This document shows positions 34,498 through 42,779 of a DNA stretch of 64,000 bases, piece after piece. The first letter of the stretch is position 1; each line of letters opens with the position of its first letter. The position numbers were made by a program, and so were the translations under genes. The notes under the pieces are model-generated. The model had not been told where the DNA came from. It ran no database searches and saw nothing but the letters and a program-made list of their open reading frames with translations. This stretch comes from JBMYZL01 sp049610385 (lineage in GTDB: Bacteria; Bacteroidota; Bacteroidia; Flavobacteriales_D; Sanyastnellaceae): positions 62,001 to 126,000 of the forward strand of contig JBMYZL010000006.1 in assembly GCA_049610385.1 (NCBI GenBank), read 5' to 3'.

Positions 34498-36572
34498 TCG
34501 GGGTTGTTTTTGTAGAAGGTGAACATGGCATCTTGCGCATGGATGCGAGGTTCGCCTTTCTTTCGTTTGACAAATTTGTTCGCCATCGCAGCATCGATGA
34601 TCCGTGTTTTGGTGTTGTCTCTCAACTGCACGTCCAGATATGCAGCACATTCAGATTTAAGTTGAGGATCTCGAATGGGCACACTGACTTCTATTCGCCG
34701 ATCTAAATTTCGCGTCATCCAATCGGCCGAGGAGATGAAGTATTCGGGGTTTCCACCGTTGCTGAAGACCAACAATCGGGCGTGCTCCAAATACCGATCC
34801 ACAATGCTCTTGACTTCAATGTTCTCACTCATCCCAGACACCCCTGGAATCAACGAACAAATGCCCCGAATAATCAATTGAATGCGGACGCCTGCGCAAC
34901 TGGCTTCATAAAGCTTTTCAATCATCTCACTGTCCACCAAATTGTTCAGTTTCAAAATCATCCAGGCCTCTTTTCCTTTAGCCGCATGGTCCATTTCTCG
35001 TGCAATCAGCTTGCTGAACTTGCGCCTCGTACTGTATGGACTCACAATCAGATGGCGGAATACTGGGCGTTCGTAATTGTTTGAAAAGAAACTGAACAAC
35101 CGTTCAACCTCTCCTGTGATACCCGGATCACTCGTGAGTAAACCCATGTCACCATAGACTTTGGCCGTATTCTCATGGAAGTTACCCGTTCCAATGTGAG
35201 CGATGTATTCCTGCTGGCGTGATGACTTGCGAGAGATCAAGAACAATTTGGAATGGACTTTCAATCCCGGAACACCAAATTCAACCTGTGCACCTGCCTC
35301 CTGCAGAACATTGCTGACCTTGATGTTGTGGGTTTCATCAAAGCGGGCAGCCAATTCGATGACCACCTGAACAAATTTCCCATTCCTCGCCGCATTCACC
35401 AGTGCATTGATCACCTGAGAATTGGACGCAACCCGGTACAAATTGATGTGTATTCTGTCCACCCTGGGATCCATGGCCGCCTCTCGAAGAATGTCCACGA
35501 TGTAGGCAAAGCGTTGGTAAGGGTAATGCAGCAAAATGTCTTTACGGGCGACCTGATCCAACAAACTGGTGCGGCGTCGCAAACGTGGATGGGGTCTGGG
35601 AGGCTGCTTGCTGTAGATCAAATCGGAGCGACCGAAATCCGGGAATTTCATCAAATCACGGCGGTTGTGGTATCGGCTGCCAGCAATCAAAACCTCCTCT
35701 TCCTTACCCAGCTTGAGCTTCTTTTTGATGTAAGTCAGCATGTCCTCAGGCATCCGCGCATCATAGAGGAATCGAACGTAATCCCCTTTTTTCCGCCGCG
35801 CAATGCCCCGGGACATTTTTTCCATCAAGGACCGGGACAAGTCATCGTCCATATCAATTTCAGCATCCCGTGTCACTTTGATGGCATGGGCATACAACTG
35901 CTCAGGTTGAAACAAGGCGAAGATTCGACCGAGTTGCAATCGAATCACGTCATCAATGAACATCACACCTTCCCCGAGTCCGGAGGGTGGCAGGACCAAA
36001 AAGCGAGGCAAATGGCTGGGGACTTCAATCACCGCAAACCGGGTTCGCATTTGGCCCAAATCGTCGACCATTTTCAATCCAACCGCAAGGTACAAGGCAC
36101 CATCTTTCAACTCCGGAAAGGGCACCCCGCTGCCCACCATCACAGGAACCAAAGTTGGACGTACAACAGAATCAAAGAAGTCTGCAGCAAACACTTTTTG
36201 GTTTTCATTCAATTCATGCTCATCCAAAAAATGAATGCCCGCTGCCTTCAACTCCATTTCACAACGCTCAAAAGCCTGGTTGTAATCAGCCTGCAATTCC
36301 AAGACTTTCTCCGACACTCGCTCCAAGGTTTCTGCAATGTCAAATCCCAAGGTGGTGGTCATTTTTTTTCCCACCAGGAGGGCACGCCGCAAATGGGCCA
36401 CACGAATTCTGAAAAATTCATCCAGGTTGTTTGAGAAAATCCCCAAAAAACGCACGCGTTCAATCAGCGGAACGCCATCACTGACTGCCTCTTGAAGCAC
36501 CCGATGATTGAACGCAAGCCAACTCAACTCCCGGTTGATGAACTTGTCTCCTGCATTTTTTTTTGTCGCCAC
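34494..36572 (-). CDS. ppk1: Polyphosphate kinase 1
   Basis: 692 residues. The N-domain opens FINRELSWLAFNHRVLQEA. VHSKLFLISRK and HIGTGNFHENTAKVYGDMGL are the HKD-type motifs with the autophosphorylated and catalytic histidines. It extends polyphosphate from ATP. The frame reaches an alternative GTG at 36623, but a TATCTTCG box ends four bases before the GTG at 36572, and homology starts there. The fourth codon begins a nine-A run. Confidence 0.95.
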   Translation of the reverse strand: MATKKNAGDKFINRELSWLAFNHRVLQEAVSDGVPLIERVRFLGIFSNNLDEFFRIRVAHLRRALLVGKKMTTTLGFDIAETLERVSEKVLELQADYNQAFERCEMELKAAGIHFLDEHELNENQKVFAADFFDSVVRPTLVPVMVGSGVPFPELKDGALYLAVGLKMVDDLGQMRTRFAVIEVPSHLPRFLVLPPSGLGEGVMFIDDVIRLQLGRIFALFQPEQLYAHAIKVTRDAEIDMDDDLSRSLMEKMSRGIARRKKGDYVRFLYDARMPEDMLTYIKKKLKLGKEEEVLIAGSRYHNRRDLMKFPDFGRSDLIYSKQPPRPHPRLRRRTSLLDQVARKDILLHYPYQRFAYIVDILREAAMDPRVDRIHINLYRVASNSQVINALVNAARNGKFVQVVIELAARFDETHNIKVSNVLQEAGAQVEFGVPGLKVHSKLFLISRKSSRQQEYIAHIGTGNFHENTAKVYGDMGLLTSDPGITGEVERLFSFFSNNYERPVFRHLIVSPYSTRRKFSKLIAREMDHAAKGKEAWMILKLNNLVDSEMIEKLYEASCAGVRIQLIIRGICSLIPGVSGMSENIEVKSIVDRYLEHARLLVFSNGGNPEYFISSADWMTRNLDRRIEVSVPIRDPQLKSECAAYLDVQLRDNTKTRIIDAAMANKFVKRKKGEPRIHAQDAMFTFYKNNPE

Positions 36573-36576
36573 ACAG

Positions 36577-36584
36577 CGAAGATA
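36577..36584 (-). promoter_or_regulatory. Candidate -7 box of ppk1 (leaderless)
   Basis: TATCTTCG on the minus strand followed by CTGT and the GTG start. It sits ten bases from the outward-facing peroxiredoxin box. Confidence 0.5.
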
Positions 36585-36594
36585 ACCCAGCAGA

Positions 36595-36602
36595 TATCTT
36601 TG
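36595..36602 (+). promoter_or_regulatory. Candidate -7 box of the peroxiredoxin gene
   Basis: TATCTTTG, an exact TAnnTTTG match, giving a leader of roughly 35 bases before ATG 36643. Confidence 0.52.
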
Positions 36603-36642
36603 CACATTCAAACAGCAATTCACAGCGCAAAATCAGAACATC

Positions 36643-37218
36643 ATGTCAGTACTCGTCGGCCATCCCGCCCCAATATTCGTTGCCCCTGCCGTCATCAATG
36701 GTGAAATCAAAAAAGACTTTTCATTGACCGATTACATCGGCAAGAAATATGTTCTGTTGTTGTTCTACCCCAAGGACTTTACTGGCGTATGCGGGTCAGA
36801 ATTGTTGGCATTCAACGAGCGTCTGGCAGAGTTTGAATCACGAGATGTGGTGGTGGCGGCATGCTCTGTAGACTCAGTGGAGTCCCACAAAATTTACACC
36901 CAGTTGTCTCCTGAACAGGGCGGCGTTGGCCCCATCAAATACCCGGTAATTTCTGATTCTACGAAGAGCATTGCCACAAACTACGATGTGCTGTTCGGCG
37001 ATTACGAGTACAGTGATGATGGGCAATTGCATGCCAACGGCCCCATGATCTCCCTTCGGGGCACCTTCATCATTGACAAAGAAGGGGTCGTTCAACACCA
37101 GTTGGTCAACAATTTCGTACTCGGACGCAGCGTCGATGAAGCTTTGCGCATGATTGATGTCGTTCGACACTTCAAAGAAAATGGCGCCGTTTGTGAAGCC
37201 AACTGGCAAAAAGACTGA
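36643..37218 (+). CDS. Typical 2-Cys peroxiredoxin
   Basis: 191 residues of the AhpC/Prx1 group. The peroxidatic Cys is in FYPKDFTGVCGSE, keeping the PxxxTxxC frame though the following residues differ from the common VCPTE. The resolving Cys is in NGAVCEANW. LRGTFIIDKEGVVQHQLVNN is conserved. It reduces hydrogen peroxide and organic peroxides. It is divergent from ppk1, with back-to-back promoters. Confidence 0.94.
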   Translation: MSVLVGHPAPIFVAPAVINGEIKKDFSLTDYIGKKYVLLLFYPKDFTGVCGSELLAFNERLAEFESRDVVVAACSVDSVESHKIYTQLSPEQGGVGPIKYPVISDSTKSIATNYDVLFGDYEYSDDGQLHANGPMISLRGTFIIDKEGVVQHQLVNNFVLGRSVDEALRMIDVVRHFKENGAVCEANWQKD

Positions 37219-37299
37219 GACGTCCCACCACATGTCGTCCATAAGTTGATGGATGCGCAGCTGGTCCTCGGGAACTGGTGGGTTCGAGTTCGTAGCCAT

Positions 37300-39486
37300 T
37301 CAGAAACCGAATGACCATTCGATGTAAGCTCTTGCTCCTTCAATTGGAGCATAGATGCGGGAGGCGTCAAAATCATCGCTGAATGGATCATCTGCGGAAA
37401 TCAAGGGCAATGGTTGACTCGTATTGGTCAAATTTTTCATGCCAATCCACATCATGTGATTCCCCAGCTCGCGGCCCAGACCCGCATGGACAAGCCCATA
37501 TGGGGTGCTATCCCAAGGCAATCCGTCCACAATCGGCAACCGCATGGGCCCCACAACTTGTGCTTGCAGCTTGAATGCCCAACGCCCATGCTGGTGCGAG
37601 ACATCAGCATTCCCTGTCCAGCGCGGTGCAAATTCAAGCGGATGAACTTCATTGGACTCATCTTTTTGAATTTCTGACCGCATCCACGTCCCACCCAATG
37701 TCCAACTCCAGCCCGATGCCAGTGTACCATGGCCATCCAAGCCCATCCCGCGGGTCCTACCCAGCCCAGGCAAATTGCGATAAACAATCGCGTTGGGTTC
37801 CGAATTGAAGTCGGCGTACAACCGATTTTTGAATTGCGTGGCAAACAAACTCCATGTCCAATTCGAGACTCTGTTTTCGGTTCCCAGGGTCCAATTCGCA
37901 CTCCAATTTGCATTCCAAGACAGTTCAGGTTTCAAAGACCCTTGCACTTGAATCCGGCGACTTCCATCCAAGGATGCATGCTCTTCAGTAAAGAGATGGA
38001 TGCGGCGATATCCTCTGCCAACATTCAATCTGGAATCCAATTGGGGCAAAAGAGCCCACTTCACATTTATTCTCGGGGCCAAGATGGGCAATGTGGGTAA
38101 ATCGCTGTCCTCAACAAAATCAATGGGTTGCTCAGCTCGGACACCCACAATCCATGACAAATCATTGGATTTTCCGGATTCCTCCAAGAAGAAGGCAGGC
38201 AACAACCAGTTCATGTCGGATGACACCGCGGTTTCATCTGCATACACATCCCAAAGCAAGGAGACTCCGCCCCGCAATTGCTGCTCATCACTGATTTCCC
38301 AGCCCGACCACAACAAATCCACATTGGATACCCACTCAAAGGCATTGAAATGAGTGGTACCGTAGGTGCTGTTTTGGCCATGCCAAGCGCCACCTCCAGC
38401 CAGTCTCCATTTTTTATCGGGGTCAACATTTTGACCAAAAATCAATTCAGCTCGGAGCAAATCAATTCGTTCACCATAGCGCAGGGTTCCACCGCGATCA
38501 TCCTCTTCGAATTCAACCTGTCCACCAAATCTTTGTTCCCCCATTGCACGCAACAGCCATCGTGTGCGGCGACTCCCCTTTTCTCGCACGTGGCGAGCAG
38601 TCAACACCAATCGTTTGATGTTTGGGGCATCGGTCATGCCATCTCCATTGTCATCTATTCTCCTGAGAAATCGCTGGCCATCTGCACCAAACTGCCACGT
38701 CTTGCCGGGATTGCTCCACACGGCGCTCGTCACAAGTCTGCCGTGCGCATCTTGCCGAAACCGAAAAGCGGGGCGGCCGTTTTCAACGGGTTCCAGCATC
38801 ACATTGATGACACCACCTACAGCTTGGCTGCCAAAACGGGCACTGGCCGGTCCTTGAATCACCTCCACGTGTTGCACCATGGACAGCGGCAAACCATCCA
38901 ATGCATAAGCAGATGCCAATCCCCCCAACAACGGGACCCCATCCACCAATACCAAGGTGTACACCCCCTCCAACCCATTGATATGGATGTCTTGCGTTCC
39001 GCAAACCCCACAGCCAATGGATTCACGGATGCCATTGGTGAAATCCAATGCCTCCAAGGCATCATCCGCCGGCATTTGCCGGAGCGATTGACCGGAAATG
39101 ACTTGTGTCCGGATGGGACTTTCCTTCAAGGACATCGGAGCCAAACTGCCCACGACAGAAGCTCCGCTGAGCAAAATCACGTCCGATTGAAGGTGTATGA
39201 TTTGTTGTTCTCCGCACGGGAGCTGTAAGACCTGGGCCTCGTAGCCAATTGCGGAGATTTTGATTTGGATGCTGTCAGTGCATGGACCTGCATGTTGCCA
39301 AACCCCTTTTCCATTTGTGACACCGACGGGGCGGTCGGGTGAAGAAAGCCCCAGGTCCACTTGAAAAATGCTCGATCCCGGAATGGGCTGCATCTCAGCA
39401 TCTAAGACCAACACTGAAGTTTGAGCCTTTGCGAAGAAAGCAACAAACGCAAAAATCCCCATCAAAACCAACCGCTTTCTTTCCAT
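37300..39486 (-). CDS. TonB-dependent outer membrane receptor
   Basis: 728 residues: signal peptide ending FFAKAQ, a carboxypeptidase-like beta domain (about 20-100), a plug domain and a 22-strand-type barrel ending EWSFGF. In the plug, RESIGCGVCGTQDIHINGLE followed by YTLVLVDGVPLLGG has a CxxC pair at the expected apex. The substrate is unknown; the Cys pair hints at metal or redox control but this is inference. ATG 39486 is preferred to an upstream frame extension; TAGATTCG ends six bases before it. Confidence 0.88.
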   Translation of the reverse strand: MERKRLVLMGIFAFVAFFAKAQTSVLVLDAEMQPIPGSSIFQVDLGLSSPDRPVGVTNGKGVWQHAGPCTDSIQIKISAIGYEAQVLQLPCGEQQIIHLQSDVILLSGASVVGSLAPMSLKESPIRTQVISGQSLRQMPADDALEALDFTNGIRESIGCGVCGTQDIHINGLEGVYTLVLVDGVPLLGGLASAYALDGLPLSMVQHVEVIQGPASARFGSQAVGGVINVMLEPVENGRPAFRFRQDAHGRLVTSAVWSNPGKTWQFGADGQRFLRRIDDNGDGMTDAPNIKRLVLTARHVREKGSRRTRWLLRAMGEQRFGGQVEFEEDDRGGTLRYGERIDLLRAELIFGQNVDPDKKWRLAGGGAWHGQNSTYGTTHFNAFEWVSNVDLLWSGWEISDEQQLRGGVSLLWDVYADETAVSSDMNWLLPAFFLEESGKSNDLSWIVGVRAEQPIDFVEDSDLPTLPILAPRINVKWALLPQLDSRLNVGRGYRRIHLFTEEHASLDGSRRIQVQGSLKPELSWNANWSANWTLGTENRVSNWTWSLFATQFKNRLYADFNSEPNAIVYRNLPGLGRTRGMGLDGHGTLASGWSWTLGGTWMRSEIQKDESNEVHPLEFAPRWTGNADVSHQHGRWAFKLQAQVVGPMRLPIVDGLPWDSTPYGLVHAGLGRELGNHMMWIGMKNLTNTSQPLPLISADDPFSDDFDASRIYAPIEGARAYIEWSFGF

Positions 39487-39492
39487 TGAATG

Positions 39493-39500
39493 CGAATCTA
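39493..39500 (-). promoter_or_regulatory. Candidate -7 box of the TonB receptor gene
   Basis: TAGATTCG on the minus strand, ending six bases before ATG 39486. Confidence 0.4.
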
Positions 39501-39611
39501 CATCAGGAAAATCAGGCACCTTGAAATGCCATGTGTCGAGCGCATCTCATGTGGAAACGATGGAGGCATATTGGATGCCCTCTTCAGCGCATCTCGCGTC
39601 CGATTTCAGCA

Positions 39612-40949
39612 TCATTGACAGGAGCCAAACTGCCCAAGTAAAACAAGAACATCAGAAACAGAAATGCAACCGTCAAAATCCGCATCTCCTGGCAATGCGA
39701 CGATGCACCGACAATTTTCAGGGTTCCATACCGTCCCCAGATCACAAGCAAGGGCCATGATTGCGGAATCGGGACATTCGGAGTCTACGGGATCTTCCAA
39801 TGGATCACCAACAGGCTCAATGAGGACATAACTCCAATCATTGACATCAAATTGTTCAGCACTGATGAGGTGGGTGATCCGTCCCTCCTCTAAAATGAGG
39901 TGAGGACGAGCTCTGGCACTGTAGGTTGAAGTCCCGTCGGCAAACTGAACCATCGCCCCTGCTGCCTCACCTGTCCAAGTCCAAATTTGTCCATCGGCAG
40001 ACCAAGCATGTGCAAGACCGTCATAAAATTCATTGGCACCATTTACCGGCGTCATGTTGTGCATGATGGCGTGCCAAGTTTGTCGAATGGGATCATACCA
40101 AACAAATGGATCTTCAACCCCTTCTGGCGTTAAACCATCATAGGGAGCCTCAAACAGGGGCATCTCGTCGTTCTGCCATACATAAGTAGTCGGATCCAAA
40201 TAATCAGTCGCCATGACCCAGTGCATCTGAGAACCCGAAGGATAAGTTCTCCAAAGACCCACCAAACTTCCATCTTGGGCCACCGCGGCAGAAAAATTTG
40301 CATCGATGCCATCCGCCAGTTCAGATGGATTGAGCAAAACCAAAGGATCAGACCAAGGTCCATCCGGGCTTGTCGCTGTGCAAACCACAGTTGCCGCCTC
40401 ACTGTTCTCTGAAACGCAATCGCCCGGAGGTTGTTGGGTGGATGGCTCACACGAGCAAGGGGGGCCATATTCAGATGGCCCCAATTGACCGTCTGCAGTG
40501 ACACCGGCCGTCAGAAAAGCCACCCAGTTTCCTCCAGGTCCACGCTTGACATCCACTGCATGCGCCATCACGGGAAATGCATCACCCACCACGGCGTATG
40601 GTCCCGCCGGTGAATTGCTCGTCGCATGCACCACCTTCGAATTCCGTGCCCAGTATTCGATGTCACAATTTCCATCGATGACACTGACCCACATGTGATA
40701 AATTCCTGTGGCCTCGTCTTTGAGCACTGCTGCTCCCCAAGCATCCGTCTGAAGGGGGGCAAAACCCGTTTCAAGCATGGCCTCGCGCACATCCAACACA
40801 TTGCATTCAGGCCCCGTCCATCCCTCATCGCATAGGCACGAATTGCTGACCGAATCATAACTGCCATTCAAACTGCATGGCCCAGGTTGGCCGAAATATT
40901 CCTTTTGGAAGAAAAGGACAAAGAAAAAAAGAGCCAGAATTCGAATCAT
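39612..40949 (-). CDS. Secreted EGF-like/beta-propeller protein with dockerin-like tail
   Basis: 445 residues. After a signal peptide come an EGF-like module (CSLNGSYDSVSNSCLC ... GWTGPEC) and about 330 residues with the repeats of a five-bladed GH43/GH32-like propeller (TGIYHMWVSVIDG, GVEDPFVWYDP, SARARPHLI). The C-terminus is a half EF-hand, DFDGCISVSDVLVLLGQFG then SCQ, like the tail of the 1.3-thousand-residue protein at 52-56 kb. Probably a surface or secreted glycan-active or binding protein; catalytic acids not assigned. A TAAATTTC box ends six bases before the ATG. Confidence 0.75.
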   Translation of the reverse strand: MIRILALFFFVLFFQKEYFGQPGPCSLNGSYDSVSNSCLCDEGWTGPECNVLDVREAMLETGFAPLQTDAWGAAVLKDEATGIYHMWVSVIDGNCDIEYWARNSKVVHATSNSPAGPYAVVGDAFPVMAHAVDVKRGPGGNWVAFLTAGVTADGQLGPSEYGPPCSCEPSTQQPPGDCVSENSEAATVVCTATSPDGPWSDPLVLLNPSELADGIDANFSAAVAQDGSLVGLWRTYPSGSQMHWVMATDYLDPTTYVWQNDEMPLFEAPYDGLTPEGVEDPFVWYDPIRQTWHAIMHNMTPVNGANEFYDGLAHAWSADGQIWTWTGEAAGAMVQFADGTSTYSARARPHLILEEGRITHLISAEQFDVNDWSYVLIEPVGDPLEDPVDSECPDSAIMALACDLGTVWNPENCRCIVALPGDADFDGCISVSDVLVLLGQFGSCQ

Positions 40950-40955
40950 GGTGAT

Positions 40956-40963
40956 GAAATTTA
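40956..40963 (-). promoter_or_regulatory. Candidate -7 box of the EGF/propeller gene
   Basis: TAAATTTC on the minus strand, seven of eight positions of TAnnTTTG, ending six bases before ATG 40949. Confidence 0.38.
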
Positions 40964-41046
40964 CATCAAGTCAATAAATATTCAGTTCAACGCCTCTCTA
41001 TCAAAGACAAATTTTGTCTTCCAAGGGAAATGGCATGCATCCCCGG

Positions 41047-41487
41047 TCAAACATCATCTGAAAAGAAATTGAGCCAAGCTTCCAACTTTTGCATGCGATC
41101 GTGAGGGCCTTTCAGAAGAACCCAATCGTCATCCATCAAGTTGTGAATTTGAAGAAAGAACTCACTTGAATCGATTTGTTGAAGCGATTGAATGGTGAAT
41201 TGACCCTTTTTGAAGGGGATTCCGTAAGTCTCCAATTGCACCCGGAAATACAGAATACATCCGCCTTCAGTGCGTTGAAAATTGCCCCATTTCAAAGCGG
41301 AAGTTTGCCGAATCAAAGGGGACAATTCTCGGTCACTGGTGTCTTCGAGGAGAAATTTGGGGGAACCCGTCGATTGGCCAGCAAACCCGGACTTGAGCGA
41401 TGCCCAAAGACCCAAAGGCGGACCACTTAACGCGTAGACCTCTGCCCATCGGTTGGGGTCGTTGTATGTCAAGTTCCAATGCCTCAT
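41047..41487 (-). CDS. Unrecognised last gene of the photolyase cluster
   Basis: 146 residues, soluble, no signal peptide. Several tryptophans are spread through it (HWNLTYNDPNRWAE, LGLWASLKSG, LKWGNFQR, DDDWVLLKG, LEAWLNF). I recognise no family. Its ATG shares one base with the CRY-DASH stop (TGATG), so it is translationally coupled and very likely functions with the cluster. Upstream in-frame codons inside CRY-DASH are not used. Confidence 0.65.
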   Translation of the reverse strand: MRHWNLTYNDPNRWAEVYALSGPPLGLWASLKSGFAGQSTGSPKFLLEDTSDRELSPLIRQTSALKWGNFQRTEGGCILYFRVQLETYGIPFKKGQFTIQSLQQIDSSEFFLQIHNLMDDDWVLLKGPHDRMQKLEAWLNFFSDDV

Positions 41488-42779
41488 CACACAGGATTCA
41501 ACAATGTAGGTTGAGACCAATAAGCGACGTATTTGCCATCCGGATCATAGCGCTCGGCCTGGCTGCGTGTGTTGAATTTCCGATTGGGTCTCGGATCATT
41601 TCCCACACCTGCGATATATGCCCAGTTGCCCCAATTGCTGGCTGGATCGTAATCGATGAGTTGTTGCTCAAAATGCGCTGCACCCCACCTCCAATCAACC
41701 CCCAAGTCATGCACCAAATAAGAGGCCACATTTTGCCGTCCTCTGTTGGACATGAATCCAGTTGCTTGCAACTCTCGCATGTTTGCATTGACGAACGCGT
41801 CTTGGGTGTGGCCCGATTTCCAAGATTCAAAGGCCCTCATGGCTCGGTTGTCTGACGCTCCAGGGCCCACATCTCCTTTGCGGTTTTCGACCGGTTTGAT
41901 GCCCGATTTCCAAAACAATCGAGGACCGTGGCGCATGGCCACAAATCGAAAATAATCCCGCCACAGCAATTCAAACACCAGCCAATAAGTGCTCTCATTG
42001 CGCTCCACCTCTTCCTCAAAACGTTGTATTTCATCATACACCTCTCTTGGGCTGATGCAACCATTCGCGAGCCAAGGACTGAACTTGCTGCTGTAGTCTG
42101 CGCCCAAAAGGCCGTTCCTGGTCTTTTTGTAAATCGACAAGCGCTTCCTTTTCCAGAAATAGTGCGTCAAACGGTCGTGCGCCGCTTTTGAGCCTCCTTC
42201 AAAAGGCCAAACTCCCCTGGAATCGTCAGATAGGGCCAAAAATTCAATCTCATCCGACCTCCATTCATTCGGCGAGAAGATGGATTTTGGGGCTGGAAGG
42301 GTTTCACAAACAACCCAATCCTTTTCGACCTTGTTCCGAAATCGGGTGAAGACATCAGGCAATTGATGCAGTTTAAAGGGCAAGTCTTCGGGATGAATCA
42401 GTGTCATGCCTTCTTCCAAGTGAAGCGTCAAAACTTCAGCAACTTGGGCCTCACGTTGAACCTCTTCTGTTGTATGTTCTCGCGTGGCATGTACCTCTTG
42501 GGCGCCAAATTCTTCAGCCAACTGCATGAGGATTTCAACGGGATTGCCCGATCGAATGCGGAGACCACTCCCGAGATTTTCAAGGGCTTGGGTCAAATCC
42601 CAAAGGGACTCCAATTGAAATTTGCGACGCCGGTCCGAAGCCCGTTCAGCCGTCCAAAACCGTTCGTCAAAAATGTAAATCGGCAAAACGGGAGCGCCGG
42701 TTTTAACGGCCATTTGCAGGGCAGGATTGTCTGCAACCCGCAGGTCATTTCGAAACCAAAATATCACAGGTTTTTTCAC
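41487..42779 (-). CDS. CRY-DASH family cryptochrome
   Basis: 430 residues with the N-terminal antenna (MTHF) domain VIFWFRNDLRVADNPAL and the FAD domain; TRLTHYFW-type sequence, GLLGADYSSKFSPWLANGCI, WRDYFRFVAMRHG, NANMRELQATGFMSNRGRQN and VDWRWGAAHFEQQL are DASH-typical. DASH proteins repair CPDs in single-stranded DNA and may signal light. The start is a GTG overlapping the upstream photolyase stop (GTGA). Confidence 0.93.
   Translation of the reverse strand: MKKPVIFWFRNDLRVADNPALQMAVKTGAPVLPIYIFDERFWTAERASDRRRKFQLESLWDLTQALENLGSGLRIRSGNPVEILMQLAEEFGAQEVHATREHTTEEVQREAQVAEVLTLHLEEGMTLIHPEDLPFKLHQLPDVFTRFRNKVEKDWVVCETLPAPKSIFSPNEWRSDEIEFLALSDDSRGVWPFEGGSKAAHDRLTHYFWKRKRLSIYKKTRNGLLGADYSSKFSPWLANGCISPREVYDEIQRFEEEVERNESTYWLVFELLWRDYFRFVAMRHGPRLFWKSGIKPVENRKGDVGPGASDNRAMRAFESWKSGHTQDAFVNANMRELQATGFMSNRGRQNVASYLVHDLGVDWRWGAAHFEQQLIDYDPASNWGNWAYIAGVGNDPRPNRKFNTRSQAERYDPDGKYVAYWSQPTLLNPV

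Noticed and set aside
35253..36434. 393-codon plus-strand frame opposite ppk1
   Set aside because: ppk1 motifs are unmistakable; antisense shadow.
40990..41025. AAGACAAA/TTTTGTCTT inverted repeat after the light cluster
   Set aside because: Too A/T-rich and without a convincing T run to call a terminator.
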